Positions 24,042-32,187 of a stretch of 64,000 nucleotides of DNA are shown one piece after another. Below the pieces are notes generated by a model. The model saw nothing but the letters and a program-made list of their open reading frames with translations. It was not told where the DNA came from and made no database searches. Position 1 is the first letter of the stretch. Every line of letters begins with the position of its first letter. A program made the translations under genes and the position numbers. Source of the stretch: Streptomyces cynarae (GTDB lineage Bacteria > Actinomycetota > Actinomycetes > Streptomycetales > Streptomycetaceae); assembly GCF_025642135.1 (NCBI RefSeq), contig NZ_CP106793.1, positions 7,532,001 to 7,596,000 on the forward strand. The letters run 5' to 3'.

Positions 24042-24842
24042 TCAGCTCTGCTGCGGCTGCGGCGGTGCGCTCTTGATCACCGCGAAGCGGGCTCCGTACG
24101 GGTCGGCGAGCCGGGCGATACGACCCACCCCTTCGATGTCCGCCGCGGGCACCTGGACGCTGCCGCCCAGCTCCTGCGCCTGGCTCACCGTGGCGTCCGT
24201 GTCCGCGACCTCGAAGTACGGCAGGAAGTGCGCACCGACCTCCGCTTCCGTGGGGTCGTCGGCCAGCGGGACGAGGCCGCCGAACATGTCGTCCCGGCCG
24301 CCGCCCTCCGGGTTGATGCACGTGTAGGTGCCGCCGGGGAAGGGGACGCCCTCGGTCTCCCAGCCGAGCACCTGGCGGTAGAACGCGGCGGCGCGGGCGA
24401 TGTCCGGCGTGTACAGCTCGACCCAGCACAACGAGCCCGGGTCGCCGGCCACCTCGATGCCCTTGGTGCGGCCCGGTTGCCAGATGCCGAACGGCACGCC
24501 GGCCGTATCGGCGAGGACGGCCATGTGACCCTCACCCATCACGTCCATGGGCCGCATGAGCACGCTGCCCCCGGATTGCTCGGCCGCCTTGGCCGTGGCC
24601 TCCGCGTCGGCACTCTGGAAGTAGACGGTCCAGGACGGCGGCCCCTGCTCCGGGGTGGTCTGCATACCGCCGGCCGCGGTCCTGCCGGACAGTTGGAAGA
24701 AGCCGTAGCCGCCGGCGTCGGGGCCCGCCGACTGGAACCGCCAGCCGAAGAGGTCGCCGTAGAAGGAGTTGGCGCCGTCGATGTCCGGGGTGCCGATGTC
24801 GAGCCAGTTCGGAGCGCCGTTGACGAAACGGGTGGTGAGCAT
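24042..24842 (-). CDS. two-domain VOC (glyoxalase/bleomycin resistance) protein
   Basis: A 266-residue protein with two VOC modules (about 6-120 and 130-255), each with the start PNWLDIGTPDIDGANSFYG or CWVELYTPDIARAAAFY and ending GVPFGIWQPG or GARFAVIK. The fold supports glyoxalase, isomerase and antibiotic-binding activities; the function is not determined by sequence. A duplicated module within one chain is common in Streptomyces. ATG at 24842 follows GAAGGAGG. Confidence 0.85.
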   Translation of the reverse strand: MLTTRFVNGAPNWLDIGTPDIDGANSFYGDLFGWRFQSAGPDAGGYGFFQLSGRTAAGGMQTTPEQGPPSWTVYFQSADAEATAKAAEQSGGSVLMRPMDVMGEGHMAVLADTAGVPFGIWQPGRTKGIEVAGDPGSLCWVELYTPDIARAAAFYRQVLGWETEGVPFPGGTYTCINPEGGGRDDMFGGLVPLADDPTEAEVGAHFLPYFEVADTDATVSQAQELGGSVQVPAADIEGVGRIARLADPYGARFAVIKSAPPQPQQS

Positions 24843-25177
24843 CTCTGCCCTCCTTCGAGGGTTCCCGGTGCCTGCTCTGCCGAGTCTTCCACCCCCCACT
24901 GACAATCGCCGCCGGAATGACGCGGCGGGCTCCTGTGACGACGTGTATCGGCAGCGTGCGCTCTCGTCACGGAGTTCTCGGCGCGCCGCCGTGCGCGGCG
25001 CCGTGAGGCGAGGACATCATCGGGAGCCGCACGAGGCCGTGAGCCCCACGACGTCGTGCCCTGCGAGGCCGTGTGTTGTCAGTTGTCGTCCCCGGTCGCG
25101 GTGGGCCCGGGGACGGCCGGTCCGCCGTTGATCACGTGTTGATCGAACGTTTTTCGCCGCGCGGCACGATCTCGGCC
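24843..25177. other. 335-bp divergent intergenic region
   Basis: This lies between the minus-strand VOC gene and the plus-strand WhiB-like gene. GTTGATC is repeated at 25125-25131 and 25137-25143, just before the WhiB-like start. I see no RNA gene or clear promoter boxes. Confidence 0.4.
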
Positions 25178-25429
25178 ATGCACATCGAAGCGATCATCGC
25201 GTCCGACATCCCCTGGCAGGCCCAGGCGCTCTGTGCGCAGACGGGGGGCGATTTCTTCTTCCCCGAGCCGGGCAGTTCGGTGCGGGAGGCGAAGCGTATC
25301 TGCGGGCTGTGCGAGAGCCGTGCCGCGTGTCTCGAATACGCGCTCGCCCACGACGAACGGTTCGGCGTCTGGGGCGGGCTGTCCGAGAAGGAGCGGCTGC
25401 AACTGAGGCGGACGCCGGACAGCAAGTGA
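25178..25429 (+). CDS. WhiB-like iron-sulfur regulator
   Basis: An 83-residue Wbl protein. The four [4Fe-4S]-cluster cysteines are Cys19, Cys42, Cys45 and Cys51 (ICGLCESRAAC), followed by the sigma-binding turn GVWGG at 63-67 and a short basic tail. It is at the short end of the family. From position I suspect wblH of S. coelicolor, but cannot confirm it. Such proteins bind SigA and act in development or redox response. ATG chosen because it precedes all conserved residues. Confidence 0.92.
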   Translation: MHIEAIIASDIPWQAQALCAQTGGDFFFPEPGSSVREAKRICGLCESRAACLEYALAHDERFGVWGGLSEKERLQLRRTPDSK

Positions 25430-25482
25430 GAGCTCTCACCCGTCCGGATGCGCGGCCGGACGCCCGGGACGATGCTGGAGAC

Positions 25483-25698
25483 ATGTCCGGACGGGCTCCT
25501 GTCATCGTTCATCCGCCGTCGGGCACCGGCGGCCGCCGGGTGACCGCGCGCGGGGAGAGCCTGGGGGTGGCGTTCTCCGACGAGGACGTGATCGAGTTCC
25601 TCGGCCGGGCCGGGCTGCCCGACGCCGAGGACCTGCTCGACGACCCGGCGTGGGTGAAGTGGCGCGGCGCGGACGCCCACCACTACGAGGCCGCCTAG
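25483..25698 (+). CDS. small conserved hypothetical protein
   Basis: A 71-residue protein of unknown function with acidic helical C-terminal half (SDEDVIEFLGRAGLPDAEDL). It starts at ATG after GCTGGAG and lies 53 bp after the WhiB-like gene, so it could be in the same transcript. The preceding open frame overlaps the WhiB-like gene and is rejected. Confidence 0.55.
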   Translation: MSGRAPVIVHPPSGTGGRRVTARGESLGVAFSDEDVIEFLGRAGLPDAEDLLDDPAWVKWRGADAHHYEAA

Positions 25699-26000
25699 GG
25701 TCTTTCGTTTGGCTCAGGCGGGATCAGTGAGCGGGGCCATGGGGGGTGCCCCTGCGCGAGCGTGTTCGAGCGTGCAGCTGCAAGGCGGAGGAGGCTGTGA
25801 CATCAGCCGCTACCGCGGCGGGGGTCCCGCCGCGCGAGCGTGTTCGAGCGTGGGGGAGTCGGCGAGTGACGACAACGCCGCTGGGGGTGTCCCCACGCCG
25901 TCAAGGCAGTGGGGGAGTGCGTGCCAGCCCCCGCGAGCCCGGCATGATCCGAACGAGAGGCCCTGGGACCCGGGAGCCTGTGGCCCGGGGCGGTCCGGGG
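25699..26000. repeat. non-coding block of dispersed-repeat type
   Basis: A 302-bp gap without a supported gene. A 21-bp sequence beginning GCGCGAGCGTGTTCG is present twice without change (25754-25774 and 25832-25852). Nearby C/G-rich hairpins (GGGGGTCCCGCC, GGGGGTGTCCCCAC) and TGGGGGAG words resemble short repeats scattered through Streptomyces genomes. Confidence 0.7.
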
Positions 26001-26468
26001 TCAGTCCTCGCTGACGGTTGCCAGGACGGCGAGCGTCTCGCCCGCCAGGCGCAGCGCGCGCCGCAGGACGACCGGGGAATGCAGCAGCCCGTTTCCGTCG
26101 GGCGGGACGATCCACTCCAGGGAACCGGCAGGCCGGTACGGCGGGGGCACGGCGACCCAGGCACCCCTGCCCGCATGGCGGACCCCGGCGCCGGCCCAGT
26201 GGCCGGGCGGATCCGGCGGCACGAGGAAACCCACCCTGAGCGCCGCCGAGTCCACCAGCGTCGGTCCGGGCGTCCGCAGCGGGTCGTCCCACAGAATGTC
26301 CAGGGCGAGCAGCCCCAGGCGGCGCGGAACGCTCACCACGTCCCAGTGGCGTCCGGCCTCCAGCAGCACCGTGCCCTCGCCCCGCTCCCACTGCTCTGCG
26401 CAGGCGTGCGGGTCCGGTGCGGCGGCGGCCAGCCACTGGACGCCTCGCATCCACATCGGATTCGTCAT
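26001..26468 (-). CDS. conserved hypothetical protein (primase/polymerase-like fragment?)
   Basis: A 155-residue protein with a hydrophobic central part and the sequence WDVVSVPRRLGLLALD. I recall similar words in Streptomyces proteins annotated as bifunctional DNA primase/polymerase N-terminal domains, but cannot confirm the family. No catalytic DxD pattern is seen. The ATG at 26468 has GGAG six bases before it, better than the GTG at 26489. Downstream lies the repeat block. Confidence 0.6.
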   Translation of the reverse strand: MTNPMWMRGVQWLAAAAPDPHACAEQWERGEGTVLLEAGRHWDVVSVPRRLGLLALDILWDDPLRTPGPTLVDSAALRVGFLVPPDPPGHWAGAGVRHAGRGAWVAVPPPYRPAGSLEWIVPPDGNGLLHSPVVLRRALRLAGETLAVLATVSED

Positions 26469-26643
26469 GACCCGCTCCAGGGGCGCCACCCGGCCCGACC
26501 GGCCCGACCAGGCGTACGACAGGGACAGGCCGGGCGGGTCGGCCCGCGGGGACGTCCACCCGGCATATGCATCCTGAGGGATGCTCCAGTGCGGCGAACA
26601 GGGTGGCGCGGCGTGGCGTTTGCGGCGGATCCGGAGGCGGATA

Positions 26644-26704
26644 CGGACTCGTATGCGGGTACCCGACGCGGTTACGGACTCGGATGCGGGTACCGACGCG
26701 GTTA
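26644..26704. repeat. 31/30-bp tandem duplication overlapping a stop codon
   Basis: Two adjacent copies, 26644-26674 and 26675-26704, differ by one substitution and one base deletion. The second copy contains the TAA stop of the desaturase gene. A recent local duplication explains it best. Confidence 0.75.
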
Positions 26705-27676
26705 CGCCTCGGCCCTGGCCGCCATCCGGGCCTTGCGGGTGGCCAGCTTCTCGTCGAACCGCGTGGCCTCGCTGTCGAGGCCGTCCATGAACAGGCCGAG
26801 TTCCTCCTGAGCCCGGAGGCCTTCGGGCCCCAGGCCGTCGATCTGCAGGACCTTCAGGAAGCGGAGCACCGGCTGGAGCACGTCGTCGTGGTGGATGCGC
26901 AGGTTGTAGACCTCGCCGATCGCCATCTGCGCGGCGGCGCGCTCGAAGCCGGGGATGCCGTGGCCGGGCATGCGAAAGCCCACCACGACGTCCCGCACCG
27001 CCTGCATGGTCAGGTCGGGTGCGATCTCGAACGCGGCCTTCAGCAGGTTCCGGTAGAACACCATGTGCAGGTTCTCGTCGGTCGCGATGCGGGCCAGCAT
27101 CCGGTCGCAGACCGGGTCGCCGGACTGGTGGCCGGTGTTGCGGTGCGAGATGCGGGTCGCCAGCTCCTGGAAGGCGACGTAGGCGACGGAGTGAAGCATC
27201 GAGTGCCGGTTGTCCGACTCGAAGCCCTCACTCATGTGCGCCATGCGGAAACGTTCCAGCTGGTCGGGGTCGACAGCGCGGGAGGCGAGCAGGTAGTCCC
27301 GCATCACGATGCCGTGCCGGCCCTCCTCCGCCGTCCAGCGGTGCACCCAGGTGCCCCACGCGCCGTCGCGGCCGAACAGCGTGGCGATCTCGTGGTGGTA
27401 GCTGGGGAGGTTGTCCTCCGTCAGAAGATTGACGACCAGCGCGATCCGGCCGATGTCGGTGACCTTCGACTGCTCCTTCTCCCAGGCCACACCGTCCTCG
27501 AAGAAGCCCGGGAAGTTGCGGCCGTCGCCCCAGGGGACGTACTCGTGCGGCATCCAGTCCCTGGCTACCTTCAGATGCCGGTTCAGCTCGTTCTCGACCA
27601 CTTCCTCCAGGGCGTACAGCAGCCGCGCGTCGGTCCAGACGGAGGGGCTGCCGAGGTGGGGAGAGGTGATCGTCAC
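26702..27676 (-). CDS. acyl-ACP desaturase (ferritin-like diiron)
   Basis: A 324-residue fatty-acyl-ACP desaturase. Diiron ligands are visible in TAEEGRHG (Glu117, Glu118 and His121) and ATDENLHM (Glu201, His204). It is in the DesA family and inserts a cis double bond, probably at C9, into an acyl-ACP chain with O2 and a ferredoxin. The GTG start follows GGAG; the upstream region has a 15-bp triple repeat that is probably a TetR-type operator responding to fatty-acid state. The stop codon lies in a tandem repeat. Confidence 0.9.
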   Translation of the reverse strand: MTITSPHLGSPSVWTDARLLYALEEVVENELNRHLKVARDWMPHEYVPWGDGRNFPGFFEDGVAWEKEQSKVTDIGRIALVVNLLTEDNLPSYHHEIATLFGRDGAWGTWVHRWTAEEGRHGIVMRDYLLASRAVDPDQLERFRMAHMSEGFESDNRHSMLHSVAYVAFQELATRISHRNTGHQSGDPVCDRMLARIATDENLHMVFYRNLLKAAFEIAPDLTMQAVRDVVVGFRMPGHGIPGFERAAAQMAIGEVYNLRIHHDDVLQPVLRFLKVLQIDGLGPEGLRAQEELGLFMDGLDSEATRFDEKLATRKARMAARAEA

Positions 27677-27735
27677 AGGAACTCCAGGGAGACGGGGAGG
27701 AACAGCGGTGCAGCCGGCGAGCGGTGCCGGAACTT

Positions 27736-27780
27736 ACGGGATCGTAGGCTACGAACCCGTAGGTTACGAATCCGTAGGTT
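27736..27780. promoter_or_regulatory. three tandem 15-bp operator repeats of the desaturase gene
   Basis: ACGGGATCGTAGGCT, ACGAACCCGTAGGTT and ACGAATCCGTAGGTT lie head to tail, 60-104 bp before the desaturase start. Each holds CGTAGG; read on the minus strand the pattern is CGTAACCTACGG repeated. This is the style of a TetR-family operator for a fatty-acid desaturase. Confidence 0.75.
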
Positions 27781-27933
27781 AAGGGCGCTGTAAAAGCCCT
27801 GCCCGTACGCCCGGAAGACCGCAAGGGGAGGACTCCGTCCGGCGTGCGGAAGTCCCCGCTGACGCGAAGTCGACGGGGATGTAACGGGGTGGACAGGGAT
27901 GAACACGGGCGAAAGGGTGGCCGCTTCAGCCGG

Positions 27934-28710
27934 TCAGCCGTACAACTCCCGCAGCCGCACCGACAGGCACGTCACACATCCCTCGAGCTTCTCGAACTCG
28001 CCGATGTCCACCAGGACCGGTTCATGACCGAGGTCGGCGAGCAGGTCCGCCGTCTTCGGCGCTGCGGCCGACATGAGCAGCCTGTCGCCGCCGAGCAGCA
28101 CGACGTGCGCCCCGGGCTCCTCCGGCACCGGAAGGAAGCGCGGGAACAGCGACGGCTTGTCCACCAGCGGCACATGGCCGATGACCGTTCCGTCGGGCAG
28201 CGCGGTGACCGCCGACTTCAGGTGCAGCACCTTCGTGACGGGCACCGGGACCACTCGGGCGCCCAGTGGTTCGAACACCGCGCGCATCTGCCGGACGGCG
28301 GCCGCGTTGGTGCGTCCGCCGCGGCCGACGTAGATCGTGTCGTCGATCTTCAGGACGTCGCCCCCGTCGAGGGTGCCCGGCTCCCAGATCCAGTTCACCG
28401 AACAGCCCAGCCGGGCCACGGCCTCCTCGACGCCCGCCGTCTCCTCGCGCCGTGACTCGGCGCCCGGTCGCGTGATCAGTGCGACATTCTTGTACATCAC
28501 CACCGTGTCCTCGACGAACACCGAGTCCGGGCAGTCGTCGGCCGGTTCGACCTCGATCGTCTCCCAGCCGTGCTCGCGCAGCGTCCGCGCGTACGCCTCC
28601 CACTGCTCGAGCGCGCGATCGACGTCGACCTTCTCCCGCTCGATGTGGGTCACCAGCCCCTCGGCCAGGCGCGGGCTGGGTCGGCGGATGAGGGCCTTCT
28701 TGCTGGGCAC
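27934..28710 (-). CDS. dimethylargininase (DDAH)
   Basis: A 258-residue amidinotransferase-fold enzyme that hydrolyses methylated arginines, or arginine-like substrates, to citrulline plus an amine. SVFVEDTVV near 68-76, GGDVLK near 120, HLKSAVT around 167 and the C-terminal GCVTCLSVRL, with the probable nucleophile Cys248, are visible. It closely resembles S. coelicolor DDAH as I remember it. GTG at 28710 follows CGGAG. A terminator hairpin of the upstream ABC-F gene lies just before it. Confidence 0.92.
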   Translation of the reverse strand: MPSKKALIRRPSPRLAEGLVTHIEREKVDVDRALEQWEAYARTLREHGWETIEVEPADDCPDSVFVEDTVVMYKNVALITRPGAESRREETAGVEEAVARLGCSVNWIWEPGTLDGGDVLKIDDTIYVGRGGRTNAAAVRQMRAVFEPLGARVVPVPVTKVLHLKSAVTALPDGTVIGHVPLVDKPSLFPRFLPVPEEPGAHVVLLGGDRLLMSAAAPKTADLLADLGHEPVLVDIGEFEKLEGCVTCLSVRLRELYG

Positions 28711-28762
28711 GTGCGGGACTCCGTCTCGGCTGATGATGTCGCCCGCCATCATGCAGGGCCGG

Positions 28763-28786
28763 AACCCGGGGACAAAGCCCCGGGTT
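28763..28786. terminator. terminator hairpin downstream of the ABC-F gene
   Basis: A perfect 9-bp stem (28763-28771 with 28778-28786, 6-nt loop) lies between the ABC-F gene stop and the DDAH start, both minus strand. It should end the ABC-F transcript. Confidence 0.65.
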
Positions 28787-28817
28787 TCGGCCCCGTCCGG
28801 ACCAGGTGCCTTTCCGG

Positions 28818-30446
28818 TCAGGGCCGGTCGGGCTCCCCGACGGCCTCCGGCGTGGTCTCCTTCAGCTCTCCGTCGAGCAGCAGCCAGCGTGTGATGCCGA
28901 TCGACTCCAGGAACGGCAGGTCGTGGCTCGCCACGATCAGCGCGCCCTCGTACGATTCCAGGGCCGTGGTGAGCTGCCGCACGCTCGCCATGTCGAGGTT
29001 GTTGGTCGGCTCGTCCAGCATGAGCAGCTGCGGCGCGGGCTCGGCGAGCATCAGCGCGGCCAGGGCGGCGCGGAAGCGCTCGCCACCCGACAGGGTTCCG
29101 GCCGGCTGGTCGGCCCGGGTGCCGCGGAACAGGAAGCGGGCCAGGCGTGCCCGGATCCGGTTGTTGGTGGCGGCGGGTGCGAACCGGGCCACGTTCTGCA
29201 CCACCGTCAGCCCGTCGTCCAGGACGTCGAGTCGCTGCGGCAGGAAGCGCAGCGGCACATGCGCCGTCGCCTCGCCCGCCACCGGGTCCAACTCGCCCGC
29301 GATGGTGCGCAGCAGCGTGGTCTTGCCCGCGCCGTTGCGCCCGATCAACGCGATCCGCTCGGGACCGCGCAGTTCCAGGCCCCCCTGCACACGGGCGCCG
29401 TACGTCAGCTCCAGGTCCAGGAGCGTCAGGACGGACCGCCCCGGCGGTACCGCCGTGTACGGCAGGTCGACGCGGATCTCGTCGTCGTCCCGGACCGCCT
29501 CGACCGCCTCGTCCAGTCTTTCCCTGGCCTCGGCGAGCCGCTCCTCGTGCAGAAGACGGTGCTTGCCCGCCGACTCCTGTGCGGCCCGTTTGCGTGCCCC
29601 CATGACGATCTTCGGTTCGCGCTTGCTGTCCCACATCTTCTGCCCGTACCGCTTGCGGCGCGCCAGCTTCACCTGCGCGTCGACCAGTTCGCGCTTCTGC
29701 TTGCGCAGATCGGCCTCGGCGACGCGCACCATGCGCTCGGCCGCCTCCTGTTCGACGGCCAGTGCCTCCTCGTACGCGGAGAAGGTGCCGCCGAACCAGG
29801 TGACCTCCCCGACGCGCAGATCGGCGATCTGGTCGACCCGGTCGAGGAGTTCCCGGTCGTGGCTGACCACGACCATGAGCCCCGGCCAGGACTCGACCGC
29901 CGCGTACAGCCGTCTGCGCGCGTACAGGTCGAGGTTGTTGGTGGGTTCGTCGAGCAGCAGCACGTCCGGGCGGCGCAGCAGCAGCGCGGCCAGCCGCAGC
30001 AGGACGGACTCGCCACCGGAGACCTCGCCGATGGTGCGGTCCAGCCCGATGTGACCGAGGCCGAGTTCACCGAGCATCGCCTCGGCGCGCTCCTCCACGT
30101 CCCAGTCGTCGCCGACGGTCGTGAACTGCTCCTCCGCCACGTCGCCCGCCTCGATGGCGTGGAGCGCGGCGCGCTGGGCGGCGATGCCGAGGGCCTCGTC
30201 GACCCGCAGGGCGGTGTCGAGCGTCACGTTCTGCGGCAGATGGCCGACCTCTCCCGTGACGCGCACGGTGCCCGAAGCCGGGGTGAGTTCGCCGGCGATC
30301 AGCTTCAACAGGGTGGACTTCCCAGATCCGTTGGTTCCGACGAGCCCGGTCCTGCCGGCGGCGAAGGCGACCTGGAGGTCCTCGAAGACGGAGGTGCCGT
30401 CGGGCCAGGAGAAGGAAAGGGAGGTGCAGGTGATGGAAGATGACAT
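28818..30446 (-). CDS. tiaA: ABC-F family ribosome-protection-type ATPase
   Basis: A 542-residue soluble ABC-F protein with two ATPase domains: Walker A VGTNGSGKST near 36-45 with VSGGES and LLLDEPTNNLDL, then GRNGAGKTT and LSGGERFRAA with LMLDEPTNNLDM. The charged interdomain linker is at ~225-295. No transmembrane segments are present. Position next to ssgD matches S. coelicolor SCO6720, which I recall as tiaA, an ABC-F linked to pleuromutilin/lincosamide resistance. That assignment is from memory, not search. The ATG at 30446 follows a long leader with a tiny ORF, pointing to ribosome-mediated attenuation. Confidence 0.85.
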   Translation of the reverse strand: MSSSITCTSLSFSWPDGTSVFEDLQVAFAAGRTGLVGTNGSGKSTLLKLIAGELTPASGTVRVTGEVGHLPQNVTLDTALRVDEALGIAAQRAALHAIEAGDVAEEQFTTVGDDWDVEERAEAMLGELGLGHIGLDRTIGEVSGGESVLLRLAALLLRRPDVLLLDEPTNNLDLYARRRLYAAVESWPGLMVVVSHDRELLDRVDQIADLRVGEVTWFGGTFSAYEEALAVEQEAAERMVRVAEADLRKQKRELVDAQVKLARRKRYGQKMWDSKREPKIVMGARKRAAQESAGKHRLLHEERLAEARERLDEAVEAVRDDDEIRVDLPYTAVPPGRSVLTLLDLELTYGARVQGGLELRGPERIALIGRNGAGKTTLLRTIAGELDPVAGEATAHVPLRFLPQRLDVLDDGLTVVQNVARFAPAATNNRIRARLARFLFRGTRADQPAGTLSGGERFRAALAALMLAEPAPQLLMLDEPTNNLDMASVRQLTTALESYEGALIVASHDLPFLESIGITRWLLLDGELKETTPEAVGEPDRP

Positions 30447-30490
30447 ACGGGCCTCGCGGTTGCTCAGGGGCGGGTGTCGGGCAACGCGTG

Positions 30491-30621
30491 TGAGACACCG
30501 CATGAGGCGACGGTCCGCGAACGGAGGGAAGAGGAAGCTCCGCACCGAAAGGACGGCTCGAACGCCGAGGTCGCACGCGACGCACACAGACACGGGCAGT
30601 GCTGTGCGACGCGGTGTCTCA
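30491..30621. promoter_or_regulatory. long-range 11-bp inverted repeat in the ABC-F leader
   Basis: TGAGACACCGC (30491-30501) and GCGGTGTCTCA (30611-30621) are perfectly complementary and 109 nt apart. The upstream arm, in transcript order, begins 6 nt after the three-codon leader ORF, so a stalled ribosome would cover it. Confidence 0.65.
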
Positions 30622-30626
30622 AGACC

Positions 30627-30638
30627 TCAGACGAGCAA
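30627..30638 (-). CDS. putative three-codon leader peptide Met-Leu-Val
   Basis: TTG CTC GTC TGA lies 9 nt after a GGAGG site (GGGAGGAGAAGG). A peptide of three residues is too short to annotate alone, but its position upstream of the complementary arms and ABC-F gene makes it a likely attenuation sensor. Confidence 0.55.
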   Translation of the reverse strand: MLV

Positions 30639-30675
30639 CGTCCTTCTCCTCCCGGCGGCAACAGAAGCGTTGAAC

Positions 30676-30704
30676 ACCGTACGAGGGGCTCGGGAGAGCG
30701 TCAA
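30676..30704 (-). promoter_or_regulatory. sigma70-type promoter of the ABC-F gene
   Basis: The -35 box TTGACG (30699-30704) and -10 box TACGGT (30676-30681) are separated by exactly 17 nt, with an A/T-rich stretch upstream. Transcription would begin about 30668, giving a ~220-nt leader. Confidence 0.7.
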
Positions 30705-30816
30705 CGCAATTAAATGCGCGGAGGGCGCCCCCGGTCCCTCGCCCTTGTCGTCCGCCCTACCCGCATGTCGGATTTCCGCCAGCCACCGGCCCCCGCCCGT
30801 TGGTTGACTCGTCCGC

Positions 30817-31659
30817 ATGACGAACAAGACCTCGCCGCGTGAGCAGGCCCTCGCCTTCCGTTCCCTGCATGTGCCCGGTCGTCCGCTCGTGCTGCCCAAC
30901 GTCTGGGACGTCGCCAGCGCGAGGCTCGTCGAGGACGCGGGGGCCGCGGCCGTCGCCACGACGAGCGCCGGGCTCGCCTGGGAGCTGGGCGCCGCCGACG
31001 GCGACCGCCTCTCCGGCGGCGACGCCTTCGCGGCCCTTACCCGGATCGCGGACGCGGTGCGCGTCCCGGTGAGCGCGGACGTCGAGACCGGGTACGCCGA
31101 TGACGCCGCGGGCGTCGGCGCCACGATCAGGGCGGTGCTGGCGGCGGGCGCCGTCGGCGTCAACATCGAGGACGGCCTGTACGGCGGCGGCGCCTCGCTG
31201 CGCCCGGTCGCCGAGCAGGCGGCGCGCATCGCCGCCGCGCGCGAGGCCGCCGAGGCGGCCGGGGTGCCTCTGTTCGTCAACGCGCGCGTCGACACGTATC
31301 TGCGCGGCGCCGGAGGCCTGGAGGAGACCCTGGAGCGGGCAGCCGCGTTCCTCGCCGCCGGAGCGGACGGCGTCTTCGTCCCCGGGGCCGTCGACCCGGT
31401 GACGGTGAAGGCACTCGCCGAGGGCATCGAGGGCCCGCTGAACGTGATGGCCGGCCCGGGCGCGCCCGCGGTGGCCGAACTGGCCGCCCTCGGCGTCGCC
31501 CGGGTCAGCGTCGGCTCGGGCATCGCACAGGCCGCCCACGCCCTGGTCCGCCGCGCCGCAAGGGAGCTGCTCGACGCGGGAACGTACGACGCACTGGCCG
31601 CCGGCCTCGACTACGGCGAGCTCAACGGGCTGCTGGGCGGGAGCAGCCAGAAGGCCTGA
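30817..31659 (+). CDS. isocitrate lyase/PEP mutase superfamily enzyme
   Basis: A 280-residue enzyme of the PEP mutase/isocitrate lyase superfamily: (beta/alpha)8 barrel with VLPNVWDVASARLVEDAG at the N-terminus and the metal site SADVETGYAD near 88-97, plus NIEDGLYGGG. Related proteins are methylisocitrate lyases, oxaloacetate decarboxylases and phosphonopyruvate hydrolases. The lack of a clear KKCGH lyase motif argues against isocitrate lyase itself. ATG; divergent from the ABC-F gene. Confidence 0.85.
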   Translation: MTNKTSPREQALAFRSLHVPGRPLVLPNVWDVASARLVEDAGAAAVATTSAGLAWELGAADGDRLSGGDAFAALTRIADAVRVPVSADVETGYADDAAGVGATIRAVLAAGAVGVNIEDGLYGGGASLRPVAEQAARIAAAREAAEAAGVPLFVNARVDTYLRGAGGLEETLERAAAFLAAGADGVFVPGAVDPVTVKALAEGIEGPLNVMAGPGAPAVAELAALGVARVSVGSGIAQAAHALVRRAARELLDAGTYDALAAGLDYGELNGLLGGSSQKA

Positions 31660-31770
31660 AGGGATGCGGGGTTGTGACCGTGTCCGGCTCCGCCGACCGG
31701 GCGCGACCGGCCACGGACGACCCGCACGCGACGTCGGACCGAAGGACGGCGAGCGGGCGCACCGAGGAGT

Positions 31771-32187
31771 TCAGCACGCGTCCCGCATCAGTTCCGCGAG
31801 GTCGTGGTCCAGGTCGACCTGAAGATGCTCCAGACCCACCGGCACCAGCTCGGTGGTCCGCTGCAGGAAGCGCTCGATCTCGTCCGAGTGGACGTGCACC
31901 ACGGCGGTGCCCTCCGGGGCGTGGAACTCCAGGACGGTGCGCTCGTAGCCGTACGGCCGCACCCGGACGTCCCCGTGCCCCTCCGGGCCCTCCAGGCCGG
32001 CGGCGAGGAGTTCGCGGGCGAAGGTCCAGCACACCTCCACACCCTCCAGGGTGGCGGGGGCGGGGAAGGTCATGCGGACGGCGAACGGGTCGCTCCGGTC
32101 GTAGTGGAGCACGGCCGGAATGCTCTGCATGCGCGGCGCGGCAGCGACGAGACGGGCCTCCACGGGCTGCTCGATGACGGTCGACAA
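31771..32187 (-). CDS. ssgD: SsgA-like sporulation protein SsgD
   Basis: A 138-residue SsgA-like protein, one of the actinomycete-specific family guiding cell division and peptidoglycan remodelling. Recognisable segments are PAVLHYDRSDPFAVRMTFP, VCWTFARELLAAGL and VRVRPYGYERTVLEF. I recall S. coelicolor SsgD (SCO6722) as nearly identical in this part; SsgD affects the lateral wall in aerial hyphae. Start TTG at 32187 preceded by GGGAG at 7 nt; the longer frame upstream has no family similarity. Confidence 0.88.
   Translation of the reverse strand: MSTVIEQPVEARLVAAAPRMQSIPAVLHYDRSDPFAVRMTFPAPATLEGVEVCWTFARELLAAGLEGPEGHGDVRVRPYGYERTVLEFHAPEGTAVVHVHSDEIERFLQRTTELVPVGLEHLQVDLDHDLAELMRDAC

Larger units (their letters stand above)
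30447..30816. promoter_or_regulatory. ABC-F leader region with attenuator-like features
   Basis: The 370-bp divergent gap has few or no other supported genes. Transcribed on the minus strand, it starts at a strong promoter (30676-30704), passes a three-codon ORF (30627-30638) and can form an 11-bp stem between 30611-30621 and 30491-30501, with further hairpins between. This is the pattern of drug-induced attenuation. A promoter for the plus-strand gene at 30817 must also lie here. Confidence 0.7.

Noticed and set aside
25309..25482. N-terminal extension of the small protein at 25483 overlapping the WhiB-like gene
   Set aside because: It would overlap conserved Wbl coding sequence, is Arg-rich and has no ribosome site at its start.
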